Shown: positions 13,166 through 20,704 of the stretch, one piece after another
Layout of the letters: every line of letters begins with the position of its first letter
How positions within the stretch are numbered: position 1 is the first letter of the stretch
Assembly: GCA_045589955.1 (NCBI GenBank)
Contig: JAZNQD010000013.1
Span: 1-20,704 of the forward strand
DNA from: CAJGCS01 sp045589955
GTDB taxonomy: Bacteria > Bacillota_I > Bacilli_A > ML615J-28 > CAG-313
Direction: 5' to 3'
Length of the DNA stretch: 20,704 bases
The notes under the pieces: generated by a model
The model's input: only the letters and a program-made list of their open reading frames with translations
Databases searched by the model: none
What the model was told of the DNA's origin: nothing
Translations under genes and position numbers: made by a program

Positions 13166-14455
13166 ATGAAAGTAAATAAAATTAAAGGAACATTAGATTA
13201 TTTTGGTGATCAATTAAACGCCTATCGTTATATTGAAAGAGTGGCACAAGAAGTATGTGATAAACATGGTTTTAAGGAAGTTATGTTGCCAACATTTGAA
13301 GCGACAGAACTATTTGTTCGTGGTGTTGGTGAAGGTAGTGACATTGTATCTAAAGAAATGTATACATTTGTTGATCGCTCTAATAAAAGTATTACACTAC
13401 GTCCAGAAGGAACTGCTGGGGTAACTCGCTGGTACGTTGAAAATAAAATGTATGTTAATCCGGGCCTTGCAAAATATTTTTATATTGGTCCAATGTTTAG
13501 ATGTGAACGTCCTCAGGCTGGTCGCTATCGTGAATTTAGACAATTTGGTATTGAAGTTTTTGGGACAGGATCACCATATTTAGATGCGGATATCATTAAT
13601 TTTGCCGATACGTTCTTAAAAAGACTTGGTATTAAAAATGTTAAAGTATTAGTTAATAACATTGGTTCTAAAGTTAGTCGTGCTAATTATGAAAAAGCAT
13701 TAGTAGAATATTTTTCTAAACATATTGATGAAATGTGTGTTGATTGTAAGAATCGTTTACTTAAAAATCCTTTACGTATTTTAGACTGTAAAGTTGATAA
13801 AGAAACTGAAATTATGAAAAATGCTCCAAAGATTGCCGATTATTTAATTGATGAAGATAAAGAATATGCAAATTGTGTTATTAATGCTTTAGATGCTTTA
13901 GGTGTAAATTATCAAATTGATAGTAAGCTTGTTCGTGGTTTGGATTATTATACAAGTACTGTTTTTGAATTCATTTATGAAGAAGAAAGTTCACCAATCA
14001 ATGGATTAACTTTACTTGGTGGTGGTCGTTATAATGGACTTGCAAAAGAGTTAGATGGACCAGATACTGATGCGATTGGCTTTGGGACAGGTATGGAAAG
14101 ACTAATTCTTGTTATGAATGAACTTGGCGTTATGCCAACATTTGATGTAAAAGCTGATGCATGTGTAATAACAATTGGTGAAGCTACTAAACTAGAAGGA
14201 ATTCGCTTAACTAATTTCTTAAGAAATAATGACTTAAGATGTGAAATTGATTATATTAATCATAATTTAAAACCACAATTTAAACTATCCGATCGTATCT
14301 TTGCCAAGAAGGTTTTAATTATTGGTGAAGACGAGTTAAATAATGGTTTAATTAAAGTTAAAAATATCGAAACAAAAGAAGAAAAAGTTATTAATGTTGA
14401 AGATATATTAAAAGAATTTAATAAAGAAGGTGTTAAATATGCGTACAAGAAATAA
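13166..14455 (+). CDS. hisS: Histidyl-tRNA synthetase
   Basis: Class II aminoacyl-tRNA synthetase that charges tRNA-His; 429 residues, usual length. Motif 1 region at about 37-60 (VMLPTFEATELF), motif 2 at 107-130 (IGPMFRCERPQAGRYREFRQ), the insertion domain with the family stretch NRLLKNPLRILDCK (196-209), the His-binding motif LVRGLDYYTSTVFEF (255-269), GGGRYNGL (285-292) and motif 3 FGTGMERL (306-313), followed by the anticodon-binding domain. A ribosome site AAAGAGGTGG (13152-13161) precedes the ATG. It is the first gene behind the T-box leader, and its 3' end overlaps aspS by 17 bp. Confidence 0.98.
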   Translation: MKVNKIKGTLDYFGDQLNAYRYIERVAQEVCDKHGFKEVMLPTFEATELFVRGVGEGSDIVSKEMYTFVDRSNKSITLRPEGTAGVTRWYVENKMYVNPGLAKYFYIGPMFRCERPQAGRYREFRQFGIEVFGTGSPYLDADIINFADTFLKRLGIKNVKVLVNNIGSKVSRANYEKALVEYFSKHIDEMCVDCKNRLLKNPLRILDCKVDKETEIMKNAPKIADYLIDEDKEYANCVINALDALGVNYQIDSKLVRGLDYYTSTVFEFIYEEESSPINGLTLLGGGRYNGLAKELDGPDTDAIGFGTGMERLILVMNELGVMPTFDVKADACVITIGEATKLEGIRLTNFLRNNDLRCEIDYINHNLKPQFKLSDRIFAKKVLIIGEDELNNGLIKVKNIETKEEKVINVEDILKEFNKEGVKYAYKK

Positions 14456-16184
14456 TAATGAATTAAGAATTGAACATGTCAATGAAGTAGTAACTCTTGT
14501 TGGCTGGTGTAGTAAAAAACGTAATCTTGGAGGTTTAATTTTCATTGATTTACGTGACCGATATGGTATTACTCAACTTGTTGTTGAACCCGACAATGCA
14601 ATGTATGAGATTGCAAACTCTGTTAAAAATGAATATGTTTTAAAAGCAACTGGTAAAGTTGTTGAGCGTCAAAGTAAAAACCCAAAACTATCAACTGGAG
14701 AAATTGAAGTAATTGTTAGCGAATTAACAATCCTTAATACTGCAGAACAACCTCCAATGCTTATTCAAGATGATACAGATGCTTTAGAAGATACAAGAAT
14801 GAAATATCGATATTTAGATTTACGTCGTCCATGTATGCAAAGAAATTTATTATTACGTCATAAAGTTTATATTGCAACACGTAATTATTTCGATGAAAGA
14901 GACTTTATTGAAGTTGAAACACCAGTTTTAGGTAAATCAACTCCTGAAGGTGCTCGTGACTTCTTAGTTCCATCTCGTTTGTACGAAGGTGCATTCTATG
15001 CTTTACCTCAATCACCTCAAATGTATAAACAATTATTAATGGTTTCTGGTTTAGAAAAATACTTCCAAATTGTTAAATGCTTCCGTGATGAAGATTTACG
15101 TGCTGATAGACAACTTGAATTTACACAAATTGACGTTGAATGTTCATTTGTTGAAGAAGAGGATATCTATGAACTTATTGAAGGCTTATTAGTTCGTATT
15201 TGGAAAGAAGTACTAGATGTTGAAATTAAAGCACCATTTGTTAGAATGAGTTATGCTGATGCAACAAACTTATATGGTAGTGACAAACCTGATACTCGTT
15301 TTGAAATGTTATTACAAAATATAAGTGCGTGGGCTAAACTAATACCATTTGTTGTATTTGAAAATGCTTTAAATGCCGGTGGAGTTGTTAAAGCAATAAC
15401 TGTTAAGGGCGGTTCTGGTAAATATTCTCGTAAAGAAATTGATCGTTTGACTGACTTAGCTAAGAAATATCATGCCCATGGCTTAGCATGGTTAAAATAT
15501 GAAAACAATGCATTCAGTGGTTCAATAGCTAAATTTGTTGATGAAGATAATCAAAAAGTTTTACAAGAACAATTATGTTTAGAAAATGGCGACTTAGTGT
15601 TAATCGTTGCTGATACACTTGCGAATGCTAACTTCTCTTTAGGTGCTTTACGTTTACAAGTTGCTAAAGAAATGGATTTAATTGATAAAGATAAATTTAA
15701 CTTCTTATGGGTTGTAGACTGGCCATTATTTGAATATGATGAAGAAGAAGGACGCTTTGTTGCGGCACATCATCCATTTACTTCTCCTAAAGATGGTGAT
15801 GAAGAAAAACTATTAACAGACCCTGCAAGTGCTCATGCTAAAGCATACGATATTGTCTTAAATGGTTATGAACTTGGTGGTGGTAGTATCAGAATCCATA
15901 ATCAAGAAACACAAGCTAAAATGTTTAAAGCAATTGGTATGAATGAAGAAGAAATTGAAAGACAATTCTCATTCTTTGTAAATGCTCTTAAATATGGTAC
16001 ACCTCCACATGGTGGTTTAGCAATTGGTCTTGATAGACTAGTTATGTTACTTACAGGCAACGACAACTTACGTGAAGTAATTGCTTTCCCTAAAGCCGCA
16101 AGTGCTCGTTGTCCATTATCTGAAGCACCTACTAAAGTTGCTGATAAACAATTAGCCGAACTTTCTTTAAAAGTCGGTAAATAA
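14439..16184 (+). CDS. aspS: Aspartyl-tRNA synthetase
   Basis: Class II synthetase that charges tRNA-Asp, 581 residues. The OB-fold anticodon-binding domain is at 1-105 (VTLVGWCSKKRNLGGLIFID), then motif 1 region DFIEVETPVLGKSTPEGARD (155-174), the QSPQMYKQLLM substrate strand (191-201), motif 2 FRDEDLRADRQLEFTQIDVE (215-234; Leu where Pro is common), a bacterial GAD domain in the middle (about 280-420), and motif 3 GLAIGLDRLVML near the end. I chose ATG 14439 because AGAAGG (14425-14430) lies 8 nt upstream; the in-frame GTG at 14430 overlaps that site. Whether it is strict for tRNA-Asp or also charges tRNA-Asn cannot be told here. No terminator follows. Confidence 0.98.
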   Translation: MRTRNNNELRIEHVNEVVTLVGWCSKKRNLGGLIFIDLRDRYGITQLVVEPDNAMYEIANSVKNEYVLKATGKVVERQSKNPKLSTGEIEVIVSELTILNTAEQPPMLIQDDTDALEDTRMKYRYLDLRRPCMQRNLLLRHKVYIATRNYFDERDFIEVETPVLGKSTPEGARDFLVPSRLYEGAFYALPQSPQMYKQLLMVSGLEKYFQIVKCFRDEDLRADRQLEFTQIDVECSFVEEEDIYELIEGLLVRIWKEVLDVEIKAPFVRMSYADATNLYGSDKPDTRFEMLLQNISAWAKLIPFVVFENALNAGGVVKAITVKGGSGKYSRKEIDRLTDLAKKYHAHGLAWLKYENNAFSGSIAKFVDEDNQKVLQEQLCLENGDLVLIVADTLANANFSLGALRLQVAKEMDLIDKDKFNFLWVVDWPLFEYDEEEGRFVAAHHPFTSPKDGDEEKLLTDPASAHAKAYDIVLNGYELGGGSIRIHNQETQAKMFKAIGMNEEEIERQFSFFVNALKYGTPPHGGLAIGLDRLVMLLTGNDNLREVIAFPKAASARCPLSEAPTKVADKQLAELSLKVGK

Positions 16185-16226
16185 TCGAAAAAATAATAAA
16201 TCTAATGAATTGAGAGGAAAATAAAA

Positions 16227-16703
16227 ATGCCTAAAAGTAATACTTATATTTCTTGGGATGAATATTTTATGGGAGTTGCTATTTTATCTAGTATGCGTAG
16301 TAAAGATCCTAATACAAAAGTAGGAGCTTGCATTGTTAACCAAAAAAAACGTATTGTTGGTATTGGTTATAATGGCTTACCTGTTGGTTGTAGTGATGAT
16401 GAATTTCCTTGGGAAAGACAAGGAGGATTCTTAGAAACTAAATACCCATTTGTTGTCCATGCCGAACCTAATGCTATCTTAAACTCTACAACTAGTTTAG
16501 ATAATGCAACAATCTATGTTACTTTATTCCCATGCCATGAATGTGCAAAATTAATCATTCAAAGCGGTATTAAAGAAATCGTTTATATGAGCGATAAATA
16601 TGATGGAACTGAATCTGATCAAGCATCTAAAATGATGTTAAAGAGCGCCGGTGTTACTTGGCGTAAAGTTCCTTTAAATATTGATATTAGAGTTGAGAAA
16701 TAA
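16227..16703 (+). CDS. dCMP deaminase (ComEB type)
   Basis: Zinc deaminase that converts dCMP to dUMP, feeding thymidylate synthesis. The 158 residues show the deaminase motifs: HAEPNAI with zinc ligand His78 and catalytic Glu80, and PCHECAK with Cys103 and Cys106. KVGACIVNQKKRIVGIGYNG (31-50) is the usual first strand pair of the dCMP deaminase group, related to B. subtilis ComEB (which has extra N-terminal sequence), although no competence genes are nearby. The ribosome site GAGAGGAAAA lies 42 bp after aspS with no terminator between, so it may belong to the hisS-aspS transcript. The next gene overlaps its stop by one base. Confidence 0.93.
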   Translation: MPKSNTYISWDEYFMGVAILSSMRSKDPNTKVGACIVNQKKRIVGIGYNGLPVGCSDDEFPWERQGGFLETKYPFVVHAEPNAILNSTTSLDNATIYVTLFPCHECAKLIIQSGIKEIVYMSDKYDGTESDQASKMMLKSAGVTWRKVPLNIDIRVEK

Positions 16704-17806
16704 TGAAACATTTTTTAAAAACACAAAAGATATGGATTATCATCTTTTCTGTTATAGGTCTTGCAACCTTATTGTCAATAACTATCAAAACTAAATATGA
16801 AGTTACAACTCCGGCGGTAATATCTGATGTTAATAAATTTATTTATTTTAAAGAAAACGAAAAGATTGAGACAAAACCTGATATTAATACTGTTTCAGTT
16901 TATAGTTTTCCGCGCGCTTCTTTATTAAACTATGCAATAGGTTACTTAAATCCTTTTGCTGAATTAACAAAGATTCAAGATCAATATAATACTGATGATG
17001 ATTATATAGTTGCTCAAGGTAATTTACATAAAGATATTAGTTATGATAACTCAATCATTGCCGGATATGAGATTGCCAAAAAGAAAAATCAAGATTTAGA
17101 ATGTCAAGTTAACTATGATTTTAATGGTTATGCAGTAACTACTATTTTAAATTCTTGTCAAAGCGCCTTAAAAGTAAATGATCGTATTGTTGAAATTAAT
17201 GGTATCGTTTTAAGTATGGAGCTTACCCCAGGTAAAGTTATTAAAGAACTTTCTTCAAATGGTGTTTCTGAATTTAAGGCTAAAGTTAAATATTTTGATG
17301 ATAATGATGTTTTACAAACAAGATCTGTAAAGTTATTATATGATGATGAGGGTAGTTTTGGTTTTGCATGTGATGCTTATAATCAAGTAACATCAACTAA
17401 AAATCCATCAATTGACCCAAGTGCAGAAGACAATATTAATTCACTTGGTCCAAGTGGTGGGTTAATGCAAGCATTGCTTGTTTATGAACAAATAACTGGT
17501 TGTAAGCTTACTAAGGGCTTAAAAATTGCCGGAACCGGAACAATTGATATTAATGGAAATGCCGGTTTAATTGGCGGTATGAAACAAAAAATTTATATTG
17601 CTAATGCTTGTAATGTTGATATTTTCTTTGTACCAATTGATATGTCATTAGAATATGACAATAATGAAGATACTAACGCTTATTTAAATTGGGAAGAAGC
17701 ACAGGAGGCAAAGGAACTACTAAAAAAATTAGGACAAACAAAAATGAAAATTGTTCCAGTTAAAAATTTAGAAGAAGTTATAGATTATTTGGAGGGATTA
17801 GAATGA
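16703..17806 (+). CDS. Membrane-anchored PDZ-Lon serine protease (YlbL-like)
   Basis: A 367-residue protein: one N-terminal membrane helix (about 9-28), a PDZ domain (about 135-215; VNDRIVEINGIVLSMEL) and a C-terminal Lon-type proteolytic domain (about 225-345). The catalytic Ser-Lys pair is Ser251 in LGPSGGLMQALLVY and Lys296 in GGMKQKIYIA, at the same 45-residue spacing as B. subtilis YlbL. There is no ATPase domain, so it is not a true Lon. YlbL-type proteases act outside the membrane; in actinobacteria a homologue (SmlS/YlbL group) and in B. subtilis YlbL are linked to division control and envelope quality. The substrate here is unknown. It overlaps the preceding gene by 1 bp and the next membrane-protein gene by 4 bp, which suggests joint function with the latter. 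Confidence 0.88.
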   Translation: MKHFLKTQKIWIIIFSVIGLATLLSITIKTKYEVTTPAVISDVNKFIYFKENEKIETKPDINTVSVYSFPRASLLNYAIGYLNPFAELTKIQDQYNTDDDYIVAQGNLHKDISYDNSIIAGYEIAKKKNQDLECQVNYDFNGYAVTTILNSCQSALKVNDRIVEINGIVLSMELTPGKVIKELSSNGVSEFKAKVKYFDDNDVLQTRSVKLLYDDEGSFGFACDAYNQVTSTKNPSIDPSAEDNINSLGPSGGLMQALLVYEQITGCKLTKGLKIAGTGTIDINGNAGLIGGMKQKIYIANACNVDIFFVPIDMSLEYDNNEDTNAYLNWEEAQEAKELLKKLGQTKMKIVPVKNLEEVIDYLEGLE

Positions 17807-18294
17807 TTGTTTTTATTGTAATTGCTCTTATTATAATTTCACAAATTGTTGTTAAAATTGTGTTAAAAGAAAATATCAAAACATATAATTTCATCTTTAA
17901 TAATGAAATGGCAAAATTTTCAAATATCCCTAATTATAAAAGAAAGTCTGTTGTTGCATCAGTTGTTTCAATCTTACTTTCTTTGCTAGTGTTAATGCTG
18001 CCAATTGCATTAAATATAACTTTTTATATGCATTTTCCTAAACAAATGTTTGTGGGCAAATTAAATTTCCTATTTACATTCTTTTTAGGATATTCATTAT
18101 TTATTTTAGCTAATGTTATTCAATATAAAATTATAAAATCTTATGTATTTGAGTATAAACAAACAAATCCTGAAATTGATGACGAATTATTACCAAACAT
18201 TAACCTAAAAAAAGTATTCTTAGTTGAACTTTCTAATGTTTTTGTATCTTTATTTGTCTTAGTTCTTATTATTGTATTGTTTATTGTAAGATAG
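17803..18294 (+). CDS. Four-helix membrane protein, function unknown
   Basis: A 163-residue integral membrane protein that I do not recognise. Hydrophobic segments lie at about 1-20, 48-73, 85-108 and 135-162. The loops are short; helix 1 is followed by a basic/amide-rich stretch with KENIKTYNF and NIPNYKRK, and the 3-4 loop is acidic (EIDDELLPN). No catalytic or binding motif is visible. Its ATG lies inside the end of the PDZ-Lon protease gene (ATGA overlap), and lspA starts 9 bp after its stop. The context suggests a partner or substrate of the membrane protease or of lipoprotein handling; this is inference only. Confidence 0.8.
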   Translation: MIVFIVIALIIISQIVVKIVLKENIKTYNFIFNNEMAKFSNIPNYKRKSVVASVVSILLSLLVLMLPIALNITFYMHFPKQMFVGKLNFLFTFFLGYSLFILANVIQYKIIKSYVFEYKQTNPEIDDELLPNINLKKVFLVELSNVFVSLFVLVLIIVLFIVR

Positions 18295-18303
18295 AGGTAG
18301 ATT

Positions 18304-18984
18304 ATGAAGAAATATTTAAAATATATTATTATTGTATCAATCGTAATTCCACTTATCATAATTGATATGGTGACAAAAATATTAGCAGTTAGTTTTTTAA
18401 CTGTTGGAGAATCAATCCCTATTCTTGGTGAGTATTTAAAACTGGATTTAATCTTCAATGAAGCTGCCGGATTAAGTTTTGGAGAAAATTTACCTGATTT
18501 TGTATTACCACTACTTAGCTTTATTTTTTCTGGAGTATTTGTTTTCTTACTTATTAAGTTTGGAGACTTCAAAAAGCGTCCAGTGGGAACTGTTGCTTTA
18601 TGTTTAATGTTAGCTGGTACTTTTGGTAATTTAATTGATCGTACTTTTGATTTTCCAAGAGTTCTTTATACTGGACCGATTCCCGACGATCTTGATCAAC
18701 ATGGTGTAGTTGATTTTATTAATACAAATCAAATCTTTTATGATTTTGGTTTAAGTTTTGGAATATGGAATTTTGCTGATTCGTTACTTGTTATTGGTAC
18801 AATCGCCTTAATGGTTCATATTATTTTCTTTGATAAAGATGATAAGAAAGCTAAAAAAACAAAAAATGATAATGAAGAAGAATCGAAAGAACAAGAATTA
18901 GAAATTAATACTAAAGATGATAATCCATCAGAAGAAATTAATGAAGATAAAATTAAGAGTAATGAGGTGAATGGAAATGATTAA
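18304..18984 (+). CDS. lspA: Prolipoprotein signal peptidase (signal peptidase II), long form
   Basis: Aspartyl membrane protease that removes signal peptides from lipidated prolipoproteins such as PotD in this window. Four helices are visible (about 7-28, 65-87, 93-111, 155-176). Conserved sites: LIIIDMVTK (17-25), FNEAAGLSFGE (51-61), AGTFGNLIDR (104-113), and the two catalytic Asps, Asp137 in GVVDFIN and Asp159 in WNFADS. It is long for the family: 226 residues against about 150-170. The extra length comes from a wider loop between GNLIDR and VVDF (113-136) and a charged tail (177-226) of Lys, Asp, Glu and Asn that would lie in the cytoplasm. GAGGTAG (18294-18300) precedes the ATG. Confidence 0.96.
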   Translation: MKKYLKYIIIVSIVIPLIIIDMVTKILAVSFLTVGESIPILGEYLKLDLIFNEAAGLSFGENLPDFVLPLLSFIFSGVFVFLLIKFGDFKKRPVGTVALCLMLAGTFGNLIDRTFDFPRVLYTGPIPDDLDQHGVVDFINTNQIFYDFGLSFGIWNFADSLLVIGTIALMVHIIFFDKDDKKAKKTKNDNEEESKEQELEINTKDDNPSEEINEDKIKSNEVNGND

Positions 18985-19885
18985 ACAAGAAATCATTTAT
19001 TCTGGTGAGTCAGAAGTAATTCGTATTGATAAATACTTAGCTGAGCTAATCGAAGAAGTATCAAGAACTGAATTAAAAGAATATTTTAATCAAAATAAAA
19101 TTCTTGTTAATAATAAAGCTGTTAAACCAAGTTATAAACTTATTTGTAATGATGTTATTCTTGTTGAGGAAATTGAACAAGATGAAATTGATATGGTAAA
19201 AGAAGATATTCCATTAAACATTGTCTATGAAGATGATGATGTTATTGTCGTTAATAAACCAAGCGGACTTGTTGTACACCCAGCTCCAGGACATACGCAT
19301 GGAACTTTGGTTAATGGTTTATTACATCATTGTAACCAACTTTCAAATATGAATGGTGATATTCGAGCTGGGATTGTTCATAGAATTGATAAAGATACAT
19401 CAGGTCTTTTAGTTGTTTGTAAGAATAACTATTCACATCGTATTCTTGCCGAACAATTAAAAGAAAAAACGACTACTAGAACATACATAGCCATTGTTAC
19501 TGGTAATATTAGTCATAATATTGGTCGTATTGAAGCACCAATTGGTCGTGATCCAAGTAATCGTCAAAAGATGGCGGTTGTTCCTAATGGCAAACCTGCT
19601 GTTACACATTTTAAAGTGTTAGATCGCTATCGTGATTTTACCTTACTTGAACTAAAACTAGAAACTGGTCGTACACACCAAATTAGAGTACATATGTCTT
19701 ACATTAACCATCCGGTTGTTGGTGATCCACTTTATGGTGTTAAAAAACAAACAACTGAGTTTGGCCAATATTTACATGCTAAAAAACTTGGTTTTATTCA
19801 TCCACGTACAAATGAATATATGGAATTCACATCTGAACTTCCCAAAGAATTTGTTCAAAAAATTGAAGAATTGCCAAAATATTAA
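18977..19885 (+). CDS. rluD: RluD-family 23S rRNA pseudouridine synthase
   Basis: Converts specific uridines of large-subunit rRNA to pseudouridine. An S4 RNA-binding domain is at about 14-65 (IRIDKYLAELIEEVSRTELK) and the catalytic domain at about 85-295, with NKPSGLVVHPAPG (93-105), the catalytic loop HRIDKDTSGLLV (135-146; Asp138) and LETGRTHQIRVH near 230. Size (302 residues) and layout fit RluD; the exact target uridines cannot be read, and B. subtilis has several paralogues of this type. I take ATG 18977 over ATG 18971 because GAGGTGA (18964-18970) directly abuts 18971 but is 6-7 nt from 18977. It overlaps lspA by 8 bp, the usual lspA-rluD pairing in Bacillota, and ends at a terminator. 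Confidence 0.94.
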   Translation: MIKQEIIYSGESEVIRIDKYLAELIEEVSRTELKEYFNQNKILVNNKAVKPSYKLICNDVILVEEIEQDEIDMVKEDIPLNIVYEDDDVIVVNKPSGLVVHPAPGHTHGTLVNGLLHHCNQLSNMNGDIRAGIVHRIDKDTSGLLVVCKNNYSHRILAEQLKEKTTTRTYIAIVTGNISHNIGRIEAPIGRDPSNRQKMAVVPNGKPAVTHFKVLDRYRDFTLLELKLETGRTHQIRVHMSYINHPVVGDPLYGVKKQTTEFGQYLHAKKLGFIHPRTNEYMEFTSELPKEFVQKIEELPKY

Positions 19886-19889
19886 AACT

Positions 19890-19916
19890 ACCAACCTCTT
19901 TAGAGGTTGGTTTTTT
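19890..19916 (+). terminator. Terminator after rluD
   Basis: Stem ACCAACCT (19890-19897) pairs with AGGTTGGT (19904-19911), with a 6-nt loop CTTTAG, followed by a run of six T to 19916. It ends the possible hisS-to-rluD transcript. Confidence 0.93.
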
Positions 19917-19926
19917 ACTTTCAAGT

Positions 19927-19960
19927 TTCGACAAGTTATTTCTATTGGAAATGTTATAAT
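19927..19960 (+). promoter_or_regulatory. 0A box and extended -10 promoter for the SpoVID-like gene
   Basis: A perfect 0A box TTCGACA (19927-19933) lies 21 bp before TATAAT (19955-19960), which is preceded by TG plus one base (an extended -10, 19952-19954). With a start near 19967 the box centres at about -37, the activator position in spoIIG-type promoters. No good -35 exists at normal spacing. Confidence 0.6.
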
Positions 19961-20026
19961 AGTTATGTTTTATGAATATAATTTATTGTCTAAATAATTA
20001 TAAATAAAATAAGAAAAGGAGAGAGT

Positions 20027-20704
20027 ATGGATATTTTAGAATTGAGAATGAATTATAGTGCTTTTATTAAATTAAGAAATTTTGTTAAAATTAATGATAT
20101 TAGTGCTGAAATAAAAGAGTATGTTAAGAAAAATGATGTTGTCAATGGTAAGTTAGACGTTTGTGGTAACTATTTAGAAGATGATTTAGTGAAATCGCAT
20201 AACTTTAATGAAGAAATTCCTTTTAGTATTATTTTTGCAAGTGGAGATTTTGAAGTTGTGGATATTGATTGTATTAATTTAGATTATCAAACAATTGATG
20301 GAAGAGGAATTGAAGTCATGTTTGATGTTTTAATTAAGTACGAAGACTATAGTGAAGATACAAAAGATGACAATATTGAAGATGATAAAGTTATTGAAGT
20401 ACCTGTTATCGTTGATGAAGATCAATTAAAGTATGAAGAAATTAAAGAAGAAAAGGAATTAGAAATTGATCAAAAAATTATAGAACAATTAGAACTTACA
20501 TGTGATAATAATCCCACGGAAGAAACAATAATCAAAAATGAAAAGGAAAATACAAAAGAAAAAAGAAAAGTAATCAAAGTAAAATATTTTAATGACAATA
20601 AAGAACTTGATAATGTATGTACTGATTTAAATATTGGTATTGATAAAATATTTAATGATAATAAAAATACTGATTTTGTCAAATATAAAAGAGTAATTAT
20701 TAAA
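20027..20704 (+). CDS. SpoVID-like spore coat morphogenetic protein, SPOCS and LysM-like domains (partial, 3' end beyond window)
   Basis: An open frame of 226 codons from ATG 20027 to the window edge with no stop. A strong ribosome site, AAAGGAGAG (20015-20023), precedes it. Residues 1-107 resemble the SPOCS (DUF3794) domain at the SpoVID N-terminus: a paired-strand pattern with GKLDVCGNYLEDD, EEIPFSIIF and IDCINLDYQTIDGRGIEV. An acidic linker follows (about 108-180, many Glu/Asp/Lys). Residues 183-226 look like a degenerate LysM: VKYFNDNKELDNVCTDLNIG, then IDKIFNDN and YKRVIIK. SPOCS plus C-terminal LysM is the layout of SpoVID, which encases the coat on the forespore. The similarity is by pattern, not close identity. 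The 0A-box promoter upstream supports a sporulation role. Confidence 0.65.
   Translation, partial: MDILELRMNYSAFIKLRNFVKINDISAEIKEYVKKNDVVNGKLDVCGNYLEDDLVKSHNFNEEIPFSIIFASGDFEVVDIDCINLDYQTIDGRGIEVMFDVLIKYEDYSEDTKDDNIEDDKVIEVPVIVDEDQLKYEEIKEEKELEIDQKIIEQLELTCDNNPTEETIIKNEKENTKEKRKVIKVKYFNDNKELDNVCTDLNIGIDKIFNDNKNTDFVKYKRVIIK

Noticed and set aside
16185..16226. Terminator or promoter between aspS and the dCMP deaminase
   Set aside because: The 42-bp gap shows no inverted repeat and no promoter pair, only a ribosome site.
19716..19997. Plus-strand frame overlapping the end of rluD
   Set aside because: It is an out-of-frame shadow of rluD that runs through the terminator; there is no ribosome site.

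Overview
The window looks like a chromosomal segment from a low-G+C, spore-forming member of the Bacillota. It is very AT-rich, has strong Shine-Dalgarno sites, and uses the standard code (TGG for Trp, no in-frame TGA). spoIVB, spo0A and a SpoVID-like coat gene point to endosporulation. Gene losses and divergent sequences relative to Bacillus suggest a derived Bacilli/Erysipelotrichia-type lineage; this is inference, not proof. I see no tRNA, rRNA, CRISPR, transposon or phage gene.

Layout. (1) 1-3823: end of xseA, then xseB, dxs and recN, closed by a strong terminator. This is the Bacillus order xseA-xseB-ispA-dxs-tlyA-ahrC-recN with ispA, tlyA and ahrC missing. (2) 3888-5904: spoIVB and spo0A, with two perfect 0A boxes between them, ending in a terminator shared with a small convergent membrane-protein gene (5945-6139, minus). 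(3) 6207-7494: dinB (polymerase IV), which seems to start at a rare ATT codon. (4) 7508-12908: a polyamine-uptake operon: XRE-cupin regulator, potA, potB, potC and potD, each overlapping or nearly touching the next, with a palindromic operator cluster at its promoter. (5) 12939-19916: a hisS-aspS operon behind a very short T-box leader. It may read on through a dCMP deaminase, a PDZ-Lon protease, an unrecognised four-helix membrane protein, lspA and an RluD-type pseudouridine synthase, to a terminator at 19890. (6) 19927-20704: a promoter with a 0A box and the 5' part of a SPOCS/LysM (SpoVID-like) gene that runs off the window.

Most genes are ordinary housekeeping genes. The most interesting signals are regulatory: the reduced T-box leader with an Asp codon in a 7-nt hairpin loop; spoIIG-like promoters (0A box about 20 bp upstream of the -10) before both spo0A and the SpoVID-like gene; and the ATT start of dinB. 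Protein oddities are a Spo0A receiver without the usual Asp pair in its acidic pocket, a DXS with altered conserved motifs, a PotA with a second TOBE-like module, and a PotD lipoprotein with an extra C-terminal membrane helix. I did not find a clearly new multi-gene system.
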